Below are positions 26,736 through 34,994 of a stretch of 64,000 bases of DNA, one piece after another. The translations under genes and the position numbers were made by a program. The stretch lies in the NCBI RefSeq assembly GCF_007997155.1, contig NZ_VORT01000006.1:169300-233299 (forward strand), in the 5' to 3' direction. Position 1 is the stretch's first letter; each line of letters starts with the position of its first letter. The notes below the pieces were generated by a model. It saw only the letters and a list, made by a program, of their open reading frames with translations, was not told the DNA's origin and did not search any database. The DNA comes from Aequorivita antarctica. Lineage in GTDB: Bacteria; Bacteroidota; Bacteroidia; Flavobacteriales; Flavobacteriaceae.

Positions 26736-27956
26736 ATGAGGAAATTACTTTCCATGAGCTTACTTTTATGTTTTAATTTTAGTGCTTTCAGTCAAGAGGA
26801 GCCCAATTTAAACAACTATAAACGAAGTTCCCTGTACACCTTTATGGTTTCAGACCTACAGCAAGATCACAGCCAAACAATACAGGATGCCTTTGTAAAT
26901 TACCCAATTCCAGATAAATTTAATGATCACAACAGCGAGTTGCGGACACTACCCAAATTGGTGGATGAAAGTTTGTCAAAAAAGGAGATTGATGAACTTC
27001 AAAAAGATTCCATTACCCAATTCCTTTCTAACAATGCCATAGCAAAGCTTATGGTGGCCAAATGGTTTAACCGAAGCGAGAGTGGAGGCTTTAATATGGA
27101 TTTGATTGCAGCGAGGGGCTCTTATAACGCTTCCGATATCGATATAAAAATTGCCAGACAGAGCGAACGTGGTTTGGCCATGGTAGCCGATGCTGGCGAA
27201 GAACTACTAAAAAATACGTTTGTAGTTGTCAACAATTTTAAATACACCAACAAGGAGGAAGTTGCCAAAAAAGCAAGTGGCTTTTTGTCGGCTGTTTCGT
27301 CTGCAGCTTCTGCAGCTGGTGCGAGCGGTATCAGTTTGGCCGCTGATGCCACAAGTATTGGAGTTGGTGTTGCAGGGAAGGGATATGTTATTAAGACAGA
27401 CGCCCATTTATACAGGCTTGTTTGGGATGAAGAAACTGCTGCTATTTTCTACAATGATTATTGGACCGAAGATGCAGACCTAAATCCGGAAAAAGTTGCC
27501 GCATTTGAAAATTCTAGTATCTTTAAACTTGAATATATTGGAACTGAGACTGCTTGGGCCGATATGCAGAGTACTGCGTTTACTAAAAAAACGGATGACG
27601 AATTGATAACCATTGCCACTAAAAATGCTGGGGATGCTGTTATTGCCAAGCTGCAAAGAGCCTATGAGGTTTTCCGGACCAAGACCCCTTTGTTGAGCGG
27701 AGATCCACTTTCTGCGAAAATAGGACTGAAAGAAGGTTTGGAAAAAGGCGATAAATATGAAGTTTTAGAACAGGTAATAAACAAAGAGGGCAAAACAGAA
27801 TATAAAAAAGTAGGAGTCATCAAAGTTGAGAAAAATATGATTTGGGACAACCGTTATATGGCAGACGAAGAAAATCCATCTGAAATTGAGTATACCACTT
27901 TCAGTGGTTCAAATAGTAAATATTATGCAGGAATGCTGATTAGACAAATAAACTAA
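26736..27956 (+). CDS. Exported protein of unknown function, operon gene 1
   Basis: 406 residues with a signal peptide (about 1-19, CFNFSAFSQEE). I do not recognise a named family. Visible features are a predicted alpha-helical region around VAKKASGFLSAVSSAASAAGA (about 175-195), a small-residue stretch that could be membrane active, and a C-terminal beta-rich part with GDKYEVLEQVINKEGKTEYKKVGVIKVE resembling a small SH3-like barrel. It is the first of four genes with gaps of 12-14 nt, all with signal peptides, so the products probably act together in the periplasm or outer membrane. Confidence 0.75.
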   Translation: MRKLLSMSLLLCFNFSAFSQEEPNLNNYKRSSLYTFMVSDLQQDHSQTIQDAFVNYPIPDKFNDHNSELRTLPKLVDESLSKKEIDELQKDSITQFLSNNAIAKLMVAKWFNRSESGGFNMDLIAARGSYNASDIDIKIARQSERGLAMVADAGEELLKNTFVVVNNFKYTNKEEVAKKASGFLSAVSSAASAAGASGISLAADATSIGVGVAGKGYVIKTDAHLYRLVWDEETAAIFYNDYWTEDADLNPEKVAAFENSSIFKLEYIGTETAWADMQSTAFTKKTDDELITIATKNAGDAVIAKLQRAYEVFRTKTPLLSGDPLSAKIGLKEGLEKGDKYEVLEQVINKEGKTEYKKVGVIKVEKNMIWDNRYMADEENPSEIEYTTFSGSNSKYYAGMLIRQIN

Positions 27957-27970
27957 AACAACCAACATTT

Positions 27971-28495
27971 ATGAAACTATCTTATTTATTTACAACTATC
28001 TTCTTTGTACTAGTTGCCAACTTTAGCGCACAGGCCCAATGGAAAAAAGAAAAGACCAAGGAGGATACTAAAATCTGGCGTTACGACATAGAGTGCGAGG
28101 GCATTGCAAAACAAGGCGCCAAACTGGTAAAAGTATGGTCTTATTCAAAAAACCCAAAACATGCCATTTCAAGTGCAATGCGCAATGCAGTTCATGGAAT
28201 TATTTTTAAAGGCTATGCTGGGGGTGGTCAGGGATGTACATCTTTTCAGCCATTGGTAAAAGACCCTTCCGTTGAAGAGGAACACAAAGAGTTTTTTGAT
28301 GCTTTTTTTGCAGAAGGGGGCGAGTACTTAAAATATGTTTCCGCCGCAACCGATGGCAGTATTGCCCCAGGAGACCGGTTGAAGGTTAGTAAGCGCGAAT
28401 ATAAAATAGCAGCCGTAGTTACTGTGATGAGCGATCAGCTTCGAAAAAGACTCGAAAAAGAAAATATTATCAAATCCCTAAGCAGTGGGTTTTAA
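27971..28495 (+). CDS. Exported protein of unknown function, operon gene 2
   Basis: 174 residues with a signal peptide (to about residue 21, NFSAQAQW). The mature part is short and contains IECEGIAKQGAKLVKVWSYSKNP and GYAGGGQGCTSFQPL with two cysteines that could pair. The name of the family is not known to me. It lies 14 nt after gene 1 and 12 nt before gene 3. Its small size and position suggest a subunit of whatever complex the operon encodes. Confidence 0.72.
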   Translation: MKLSYLFTTIFFVLVANFSAQAQWKKEKTKEDTKIWRYDIECEGIAKQGAKLVKVWSYSKNPKHAISSAMRNAVHGIIFKGYAGGGQGCTSFQPLVKDPSVEEEHKEFFDAFFAEGGEYLKYVSAATDGSIAPGDRLKVSKREYKIAAVVTVMSDQLRKRLEKENIIKSLSSGF

Positions 28496-28507
28496 AAATC
28501 TATAGAA

Positions 28508-29464
28508 ATGAAACAACCAAAATTAATACTTTGCCTGTTAGCAATTTTTAGCATTACTATTGCCTTCGGACAGGCCAAAAAACCGACTTTAATGGTAGTG
28601 CCAAGTGATGCTTGGTGCATACAAAATGGTTATTCAATGACTTTTGAGAACCAAGGTTCTACTGAAAAGATTGCTGATTATAAACGCGCTTTTCAGGAAA
28701 ATCCTGAAGTTTTGCAGGTTATAAGCCAAATAAATGGGATGATGGCAGATCGCGGTTTTCCTCTTAAAAATATGGAATCTGTTATAAAAACCATATCATC
28801 GAATAGTGCCGAGGACAATTTGAGACAGTCTAAGGAATCTGGATCTGATATTTCGGAAAGTCCGATTGATGAATTTAAAAAAGCTGCAAAAGCTGATATA
28901 ATCATTCAACTTACTTGGACAGTAAACAAAACCGGGCCAAAAAAATCCATCAATTTTAACCTTCAGGGGTTGGATTCGTATACAGATAAACAGATAGCCA
29001 CTGCCACGGGCACGGGAGCTCCTTCGTTTTCTGCAGAAACCCCTGTACTACTTTCAGAAGCGGTTCTTTCGCATATGGACAATTTTACGTCCTCTTTACA
29101 GTCGCATTTTGATGATATGTTCGAAAATGGACGTGAGATTATAGTTCGCATCCAAAAATGGGATGATTGGGACGGGGACCTCGAAACCGAATATGGTGGT
29201 GGAGATGAGCTTGGTTTCGTGATTGAGGATTGGCTTCAAAAAAACACAGTGAAAGGTCGTTTCAACACTACTGATATGACGGAGAATATGGCGCTTTTTG
29301 AACAGGTACGTATTCCACTTTACAACGAAAGCGGCAACGCCATCGATGCGCGAAGATATGTAAGGGATTTGAGTAAGTTCTTAAGCAGCGCCCCGTACAA
29401 TATACCGAACAAACTGGTTATGAAGGGGCTAGGAAGAGCAACAATTATTTTAGGAGGAAAATAA
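28508..29464 (+). CDS. DUF6175-like exported protein, operon gene 3
   Basis: 318 residues with a signal peptide (to about residue 21, TIAFGQAKK). The start of the mature protein, KPTLMVVPSDAWCIQNGY followed by a few residues and FENQGS, matches my memory of the DUF6175 family of Bacteroidota; its function is not established. The middle (AKADIIIQLTW, SINFNLQGLDSYTDKQIATATGTG) looks like the nucleotide-independent alpha/beta fold seen in CsgG- or TolB-N-like periplasmic proteins, which is only a resemblance. It is co-directional with genes 1, 2 and 4. Confidence 0.72.
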   Translation: MKQPKLILCLLAIFSITIAFGQAKKPTLMVVPSDAWCIQNGYSMTFENQGSTEKIADYKRAFQENPEVLQVISQINGMMADRGFPLKNMESVIKTISSNSAEDNLRQSKESGSDISESPIDEFKKAAKADIIIQLTWTVNKTGPKKSINFNLQGLDSYTDKQIATATGTGAPSFSAETPVLLSEAVLSHMDNFTSSLQSHFDDMFENGREIIVRIQKWDDWDGDLETEYGGGDELGFVIEDWLQKNTVKGRFNTTDMTENMALFEQVRIPLYNESGNAIDARRYVRDLSKFLSSAPYNIPNKLVMKGLGRATIILGGK

Positions 29465-29476
29465 AAATATCAAATT

Positions 29477-30412
29477 ATGAAAAAATTATTTCTTACAATC
29501 TGTTTATTGTTTGCAGTCGTTATAGGAACGGCGCAGAACAGCGATTCCAATATTGCATTGGGAACATATATTCCCTATGAAATGGCTGAGGTGCCAGCAG
29601 CGGCCAGACAAATTCTGGAAACTAAATTGGGGCAAATGGTTACCAAAAACGGTATCAGTGATATTTCCTATAATTCACGTTTTATCATCACGCCAAACGT
29701 ATCGGTAATGAGCAAGGACGTAATAGGATCGGCACCCCCAAAAATTGTACTTAACCTTGATATTACGCTTTATATTGGCGATGGTGTAAACGGTACACTT
29801 TACACCAGTAAAAGTTTTAATGTAAAAGGTGTAGGGTCTAACGAGACCAAGGCCTATATCGCTGCAATTAAAAACATGAGAACCAATGGCGAAGATGTTC
29901 AAATGTTTGTTACGGAAGGAAAACAAAAAATAATTGATTTCTTTAACAACAATTGCGAATTGATTCAAAAGGAAGCAAATACATTGGCTAACCAAAATCG
30001 ATTTGAGGAAGCTTTGGGTCTATTGGTAAACGTACCTGTTAATAGTACGTGTTATGATAAGGTTGGAAAAAGTTTGAAGACAATGTACCAAAAAACCATT
30101 GACCGTGATTGCCAGTTAAAATTGGCAGAGGCAACGGCCATTTGGAACGCGAACCAAGACTTGGACGCTGCCAACGAGGCAGGGGCTATTTTGGCTAGCA
30201 TTGAACCTTCCTCATCCTGTTATCCAAATGTAAAATCACTTTTTTCAAAAATTGAAAGTAGGGTGAAGACGCTCAGCGACCGTCCTTGGGAATATAAACT
30301 GAAAGTATTGGATGCCAATATTGCCATTGCCAAAGGTGCGCAGCAGGTGCTGATGGCCTATGCCAAAAACCAACCCAGTACAGTTATGTACAATATACAC
30401 GGCTGGTACTGA
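29477..30412 (+). CDS. Exported protein of unknown function, operon gene 4
   Basis: 311 residues with a signal peptide (to about residue 19, VVIGTAQNSD). The first half (ALGTYIPYEMAEVPAAARQI and ISDISYNSRFIITPNVS) is alpha/beta. The second half (from about residue 155) is helical with tetratricopeptide-like periodicity and cysteine-containing turns (SCYPNVKSLF, STCYDKVGKSL). Such helical repeats usually mediate protein contacts. It is the last gene of the four-gene unit and is followed by a terminator. Confidence 0.72.
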   Translation: MKKLFLTICLLFAVVIGTAQNSDSNIALGTYIPYEMAEVPAAARQILETKLGQMVTKNGISDISYNSRFIITPNVSVMSKDVIGSAPPKIVLNLDITLYIGDGVNGTLYTSKSFNVKGVGSNETKAYIAAIKNMRTNGEDVQMFVTEGKQKIIDFFNNNCELIQKEANTLANQNRFEEALGLLVNVPVNSTCYDKVGKSLKTMYQKTIDRDCQLKLAEATAIWNANQDLDAANEAGAILASIEPSSSCYPNVKSLFSKIESRVKTLSDRPWEYKLKVLDANIAIAKGAQQVLMAYAKNQPSTVMYNIHGWY

Positions 30413-30442
30413 TTTTTGAAGGTTTAAAATTTATAACAAAGG

Positions 30443-30471
30443 ACCATTCTGTAATAAGGGTGGTTTTTTTA
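30443..30471 (+). terminator. Rho-independent terminator of the four-gene operon
   Basis: The stem ACCATTCT / AGGGTGGT (with G-T pairs) runs into a T-run of eight, about 30 nt after the last stop codon of the unit. Confidence 0.75.
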
Positions 30472-30547
30472 TTAATTTTTTACCAGAAGAATAAAAAATA
30501 AAAATGGACGCGCAAATACTTTCAGTTTTCCGACATTTGGGCAATCG

Positions 30548-31099
30548 TTGATTTTTCCATTGAAAGAAAAAATAATCTCCATATCGCTATTGTTTATATT
30601 GTTTGCACCCGTTGTAACGGTGTATCTATATCTGCAGTTTGAAAAATCGGCTATTCAGCGTGAAATAAAATGGAAGCTGATTGCCGGAATGGATCAGGAG
30701 GAATTGATACTTCTAAAGTTTTCAAAAAAAGAAGCAGAAACAAAATTGCGTTGGGAACATTCAAAAGAGTTTGAATACAATGACAAGATGTATGATATTG
30801 TTTCCTCAGAAATAAAAGGCGATTCAATTTTCTACCGATGTTGGTTGGATTACGAAGAAACCGATCTAAATAAAAAACTAAAGAAAATGGTGGCAATCGC
30901 CTTTGACCAAGACGAGGACCACCGCGAAGCCCAAGAAGGGTTTTATACCTACCTGTGGTCCTTTTTCTGTACAGCCCCTTTTAATTGGCAAGCCACAGCT
31001 TCACAAAATGCACAGCTTGTATTTCAAGACAGTATGCATCCCAATATTTTTAATTCCATTCGCTTAACGCCACCTACGCCTCCTCCGAAGTATAGTTAA
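30548..31099 (+). CDS. Small membrane-anchored protein of unknown function
   Basis: 183 residues if the TTG at 30548 is the start; a TTG at 30560 is an alternative, and no ATG precedes the transmembrane segment. One N-terminal helix (about residues 8-28, IISISLLFILFAPVVTVYLYL) is followed by a soluble, charged region (EIKWKLIAGMDQEELILLKF, MYDIVSSEIKGDSIFYRCWLDYEE). The start codon is uncertain. It lies 235 nt upstream of the TonB receptor gene on the same strand and may belong with it; I do not know the function. Confidence 0.65.
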   Translation: MIFPLKEKIISISLLFILFAPVVTVYLYLQFEKSAIQREIKWKLIAGMDQEELILLKFSKKEAETKLRWEHSKEFEYNDKMYDIVSSEIKGDSIFYRCWLDYEETDLNKKLKKMVAIAFDQDEDHREAQEGFYTYLWSFFCTAPFNWQATASQNAQLVFQDSMHPNIFNSIRLTPPTPPPKYS

Positions 31100-31189
31100 C
31101 ATATAAATAGATCAAACTTATGTAGTTGCTCTTCCATTTTGGAATTAGCAATTTTTTAGAATGTTTGAAAAGTAGATTACTTAAAGACT

Positions 31190-31288
31190 GTCTGGTCGAG
31201 CACTTCGACTTCGCTCAGCGTAAGCCACAGTGGAGACATAAATTGTTCATTCATCCAGTGTAGTTCTCGACTGCGCTCGAACGGACAT
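31190..31288. repeat. Dispersed CTCGACTGCGCTCGA elements, copy 3 and a related copy
   Basis: GTGTAGTTCTCGACTGCGCT followed by CGAACGGACA (about 31258-31288) nearly repeats the 18661 copy. A degenerate relative (GGTCGAGCACTTCGACTTCG) lies at about 31194-31213. Both are in the gap before the TonB receptor gene. Confidence 0.65.
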
Positions 31289-31334
31289 TGAAAGCTACTT
31301 TTTGGACTTTAGTTAACTTAAATCAAACCATAAA

Positions 31335-33740
31335 ATGAAAAAAATATTCATAATGTGGTTATTGTTGGGGTATGTGGGAAGCTCCTATGGACAAACAATA
31401 ACCATTAAAGATCAGCAAACCAATGAAGCTATAGAGTTGGTAACGCTTTCAAATGCAAAGACTAATCACTACGCTACGACTAATTCTAAAGGACAGGCTG
31501 ATATTTCGGCTTTTAAAGATTTGGAAAAGATTGAAATACGGAGTTTGGGCTATAAAACAGTTATAAAAAGTTATTTAAAATTGGCATCGGAGGGTTTTAA
31601 AATTTTACTTGAAACCTCCAATTTCAGTTTAGACGAAGTAGTAATCTCTGGCTCGCGTTGGAGGCAAAGCAGTGATGACGTGCCTTCAAAAATTATTTCT
31701 ATTTCGGCAAAAGAGGTGGCATTGCAAAACCCACAGACTGCTGCGGATCTTTTAAGTGCTTCAGGGAAAGTGTTTGTTCAAAAAAGCCAGCAGGGTGGAG
31801 GTAGCCCAATGATTCGTGGCTTTGCGACAAACAGGTTGTTGTATTCTGTGGACGGAGTGCGTATGAACACTGCTATATTTCGTTCCGGGAACCTTCAAAA
31901 TGTTATCAATTTAGATCCTTTCGCCATAGAAAATACCGAGGTGCTTTTTGGTCCCGGTTCAGTAATCTACGGAAGTGATGCCATTGGAGGAGTGATGAGT
32001 TTTCAAACATTAACACCACAGCTTTCCTTAACAGAAAAACCTTTGATTACGGGAAAAGCCCTTGCTCGCTATTCTTCCGCCAATAAGGAAAAAACGGGGC
32101 ATTTTAATGTGAATTTGGGTTTTAAAAAGTGGGCATTCGTTACGAGTATTAGTTCGTGGGATTATGATAATCTACGCCAAGGAAGCCACGGGCCCGATGA
32201 TTACATTAAGGATTATTACGTGCAAAGACAGGACAGCACCGACGTTGTGATAACTCAGGAAGACAAATTGTTGCAGATTCCTTCGGCATTTTCGCAAATA
32301 AATACAATGCAGAAAATTCGCTTTCAACCTAATGAACGTTGGGACTTTCAATACGGATTTCACTTTTCTGAAACCTCGCCCTACGGCAGATATGATAGGA
32401 ACCAAAGAGTTCGCAATGGATTGCCTCGTTATGCTGAATGGGACTATGGCCCGCAGATTTGGATGATGAATAATTTGAACATTAACTATACTGCAAACAA
32501 TTCAGTTTTTGATCAAATGAGCCTTCGCTTGGCGCATCAGTGGTTTGAGGAGAGCAGAATAGACAGGGCTTTCAACAAAACTGAACGCAATACACAGAGT
32601 GAAGAAGTGGGTGCCTATTCGGTAAACCTTGATTTTATAAAGGCAACAGCTGAGAAAAACACTTTTTTCTACGGTTTGGAATACGTGTTGAACGACATAA
32701 ATTCTAAAGGGGAATTGACCGATATTTCAACAGGTATTTCTGAAGTAGGTCCTGCTCGCTATCCACAATCCAAATGGCAATCTTTGGCAGTTTATGTTAC
32801 CGATGAATTTAAGGTAGTCGACAATTTCACATTAAGTGCCGGTGCGCGTTATAACCATGTTTTGTTGGATGCCGAATTTGATACTGCTTTTTATCCTTTT
32901 CCTTTTACCGAAGCAAGTTTGAGCAATGGAGCGCTTACTGGAAGTTTGGGTGGTGTTTATCGCCCCGCTGATTCTTGGGTGATAAGTACAAACTTGGGCA
33001 GTGCTTTTAGAGCTCCCAATGTAGACGATGTGGGAAAAGTGTTCGACTCTGAACCAGGAAGTGTTGTGGTGCCAAACCCAGACCTGAAACCTGAATATGC
33101 CTATAATGCAGATTTGGGAATTGCCAAGGTTTTTGGAGATGTTTTAAAAGTTGATATCACGGGGTATTACACCTCCTTAAAAGATGCCTTGGTGCGTAGG
33201 GATTATAAACTGAATGGGCAGGACAGCATTATGTATCAAGGCGAATTAAGTCAGGTACAAGCCATTCAAAATGCAGCCGTTGCCCACGTTTATGGATTGC
33301 AAGCCGGTGTTGAGGTGAAATTGCCAAAAGGCTTTGGCTTTTCCACAGATGTGAATTTCCAAAAAGGCGAAGAGGAACTTGACAATGGCGATACTAGCCC
33401 ATCGCGCCATGCTTCCCCATTTTTTGGTGTATCGCGCTTAAACTACAAAGCGAATAAACTGAGTATGGAGTTGAACGTTAATTACCAAGGAAAAAAGGAT
33501 TTTGACGATCTTCCCGATGAGGAAAAGGGGAAAACGGAAATCTATGCATTAGACGAAAACGGCAATCCCTATTCGCCAGCTTGGTACACACTTAATTTTA
33601 AGGCGTTATACAAAATGACAGATACCTTTGATGTGAGCGGCGGCATTGAGAATCTGACAGACCAGCGTTACCGTCCATACAGTTCGGGAATTTCGGGCGC
33701 TGGCAGGAATTTTATTCTTGCGCTGACGGCACATTTTTAG
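31335..33740 (+). CDS. TonB-dependent outer-membrane receptor
   Basis: 801 residues. A signal peptide (to about residue 20) is followed by a carboxypeptidase-regulatory-like beta domain (about 20-95, TITIKDQQTNEAIELVTLS), typical of Bacteroidota receptors. Next come a plug domain (about 105-225, GGGSPMIRGFATNRLLYSVDG and VLFGPGSVIYGSDAIGG) and a 22-strand barrel. The C-terminus has TDTFDVSGGIENLTDQRYRPY and ends in Phe, as expected for BAM insertion. It resembles single-component siderophore, haem or metal receptors rather than SusC, and no SusD is nearby. The substrate cannot be deduced. Confidence 0.93.
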   Translation: MKKIFIMWLLLGYVGSSYGQTITIKDQQTNEAIELVTLSNAKTNHYATTNSKGQADISAFKDLEKIEIRSLGYKTVIKSYLKLASEGFKILLETSNFSLDEVVISGSRWRQSSDDVPSKIISISAKEVALQNPQTAADLLSASGKVFVQKSQQGGGSPMIRGFATNRLLYSVDGVRMNTAIFRSGNLQNVINLDPFAIENTEVLFGPGSVIYGSDAIGGVMSFQTLTPQLSLTEKPLITGKALARYSSANKEKTGHFNVNLGFKKWAFVTSISSWDYDNLRQGSHGPDDYIKDYYVQRQDSTDVVITQEDKLLQIPSAFSQINTMQKIRFQPNERWDFQYGFHFSETSPYGRYDRNQRVRNGLPRYAEWDYGPQIWMMNNLNINYTANNSVFDQMSLRLAHQWFEESRIDRAFNKTERNTQSEEVGAYSVNLDFIKATAEKNTFFYGLEYVLNDINSKGELTDISTGISEVGPARYPQSKWQSLAVYVTDEFKVVDNFTLSAGARYNHVLLDAEFDTAFYPFPFTEASLSNGALTGSLGGVYRPADSWVISTNLGSAFRAPNVDDVGKVFDSEPGSVVVPNPDLKPEYAYNADLGIAKVFGDVLKVDITGYYTSLKDALVRRDYKLNGQDSIMYQGELSQVQAIQNAAVAHVYGLQAGVEVKLPKGFGFSTDVNFQKGEEELDNGDTSPSRHASPFFGVSRLNYKANKLSMELNVNYQGKKDFDDLPDEEKGKTEIYALDENGNPYSPAWYTLNFKALYKMTDTFDVSGGIENLTDQRYRPYSSGISGAGRNFILALTAHF

Positions 33741-33847
33741 GAGTTAATATGTACAATGCACTGAGTTTTGAGCAAGTGGTTATTAATTCATTTTTTTATT
33801 ATATTTGAACTAAGCCACAGGCTTATTTCTCCCCACTTAATTTGATA

Positions 33848-33886
33848 AAACCCGTACTTTATGAGTGCGGGTTTTTGATTTTTTTT
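33848..33886 (+). terminator. Rho-independent terminator after the TonB receptor
   Basis: The stem AAACCCGTACT / AGTGCGGGTTT (one G-T pair) is followed by TTGATTTTTTTT, about 110 nt after the stop codon. Confidence 0.85.
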
Positions 33887-33932
33887 AAATGATGTTTCAG
33901 AGGAGTTTTATTCTTTTTTGAATTAAATAGAA

Positions 33933-33972
33933 AAAGGGCCGGCCAAAAATTTGTCATTGACACTGGCCCTTT
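33933..33972 (-). terminator. Terminator of the small basic protein gene
   Basis: The stem AAAGGGCC / GGCCCTTT, read on the minus strand, exits into TTTCTATTT. It lies about 35 nt past the stop of the minus-strand small gene. Confidence 0.7.
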
Positions 33973-34005
33973 ATCATCATCAAACCAACAATTCAAAAAC
34001 AAAAT

Positions 34006-34122
34006 TTATACACGCGATTTGCGTTTTTTCATCTTTTTTTCTTCCAGTTTTTTCATTATTTTTTCCTGTTTCAATGCTTTTGCATCTTTTGAGGAGGTTC
34101 TTAGGTTTCTTCCTTTTGCCAT
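34006..34122 (-). CDS. Short basic conserved protein (38 aa)
   Basis: 38 residues starting MAKGRNLRTSSKDAKALKQE, very rich in Lys and Arg, ending KKRKSRV. A longer in-frame start (34203) would add a 27-residue segment with no conserved character, so the ATG at 34122 is preferred. Very short basic proteins of this look recur in Flavobacteriia and probably bind nucleic acid or the ribosome; this is an inference from charge. It has its own terminator. Confidence 0.7.
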   Translation of the reverse strand: MAKGRNLRTSSKDAKALKQEKIMKKLEEKKMKKRKSRV

Positions 34123-34366
34123 GATACCATTCTTTAAAATATAGAAAATTAACATCCCAGTTTCCTTTTCAGAATAAATTATAAAACGAGTTGGCAACAC
34201 CAAAAGTTTCGGTGTTTAGAGTTGGATGTATGTTTAAAAAAGGAAACAGTTACGGCACACTCGTAGGTGCGCCTTAATTCGGGAAGATGATTTTCAGTTT
34301 AAAGAATGCAACCAAAAATTTCCGTAACTCGATTTGGTTACAATTGCTCTTACTAAATGAATTAAA

Positions 34367-34398
34367 ACCAAGCATAGCGGAAGTTTTGATTGCTTGGT
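34367..34398. repeat. Inverted repeat near the STAS gene end
   Basis: The arms ACCAAGCA (34367-34374) and TGCTTGGT (34391-34398) form an 8-bp stem with a 16-nt loop, 41 nt past the STAS gene stop codon on the minus strand. It may be a weak terminator; no long T-run follows. Confidence 0.45.
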
Positions 34399-34438
34399 AA
34401 ACATATCCAATTATTAATTGAAAAGTAAATAAAAAGCT

Positions 34439-34747
34439 TTAAAAACTAGGTGTTGGGAGTTTGCTGGAATAATGGATGCCCACAAATGAAAAAACAAGTT
34501 TCACAATTTCATTTTCCCTACAAAACAGGATGATTTGTTTGTTGTTTTCCCGTGCTTTTTCTGAAGCAATATAAAGCATATAAGCCCCTGCGGCATCGAA
34601 TTTTTCCAAGGGGTCCAAATCGACAATTAAGGTTTGGGTCTTGTCTAATGCAGCTTCTATTTTGAATTGAACTTCAGATAAGTTTCCACTGTAAAGCCTT
34701 CCCTCTAAGCGCAAAAAGCGATCGTTTAAAAAATGATGTAATGGCAT
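34439..34747 (-). CDS. STAS-domain protein lacking the phospho-serine
   Basis: 102 residues covering one STAS domain (anti-sigma-factor-antagonist fold): GRLYSGNLSEVQFKIEA, then LIVDLDPLEKFDAAGAYMLYIASEKA and KQIILFCREN. In SpoIIAA-like antagonists the loop before the helix is D-S-S or D-S-A, with a serine that is phosphorylated; here it is FDAAG, so the serine is missing. It may bind a partner without phosphoregulation. No anti-sigma kinase is adjacent. Confidence 0.78.
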   Translation of the reverse strand: MPLHHFLNDRFLRLEGRLYSGNLSEVQFKIEAALDKTQTLIVDLDPLEKFDAAGAYMLYIASEKARENNKQIILFCRENEIVKLVFSFVGIHYSSKLPTPSF

Positions 34748-34968
34748 ACTGATGTGATTGAAAATTTAAGATCACATAGGTTTTTTGTAGGAATTTAAGG
34801 GCAATTGGAATGGGGAGAGGAAATTTATTGAGGTGTGAAATTACAATATTAATGTGAATTTAAAACAGTAAAACCTGTGAGAAGATAGCTACCTCATTAC
34901 GTTTTCCAAGTTGAAGTGTTACAGAGAACAAGTTGTGCGACAGTAACTACTAATCCACTTCTTTTTAA

Positions 34969-34976
34969 TAGTTTTG
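34969..34976 (+). promoter_or_regulatory. -7 promoter element of the ABC-F gene
   Basis: TAGTTTTG is an exact TAnnTTTG match 18 nt before the ATG. No TTG is present at the -33 position. Confidence 0.5.
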
Positions 34977-34994
34977 CAGCCTTAAAAATTTGAT

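Noticed and set aside
34123..34203. Longer form of the small basic protein
   Set aside because: The added segment is not basic and starts in noncoding DNA; the 38-residue form is self-consistent.
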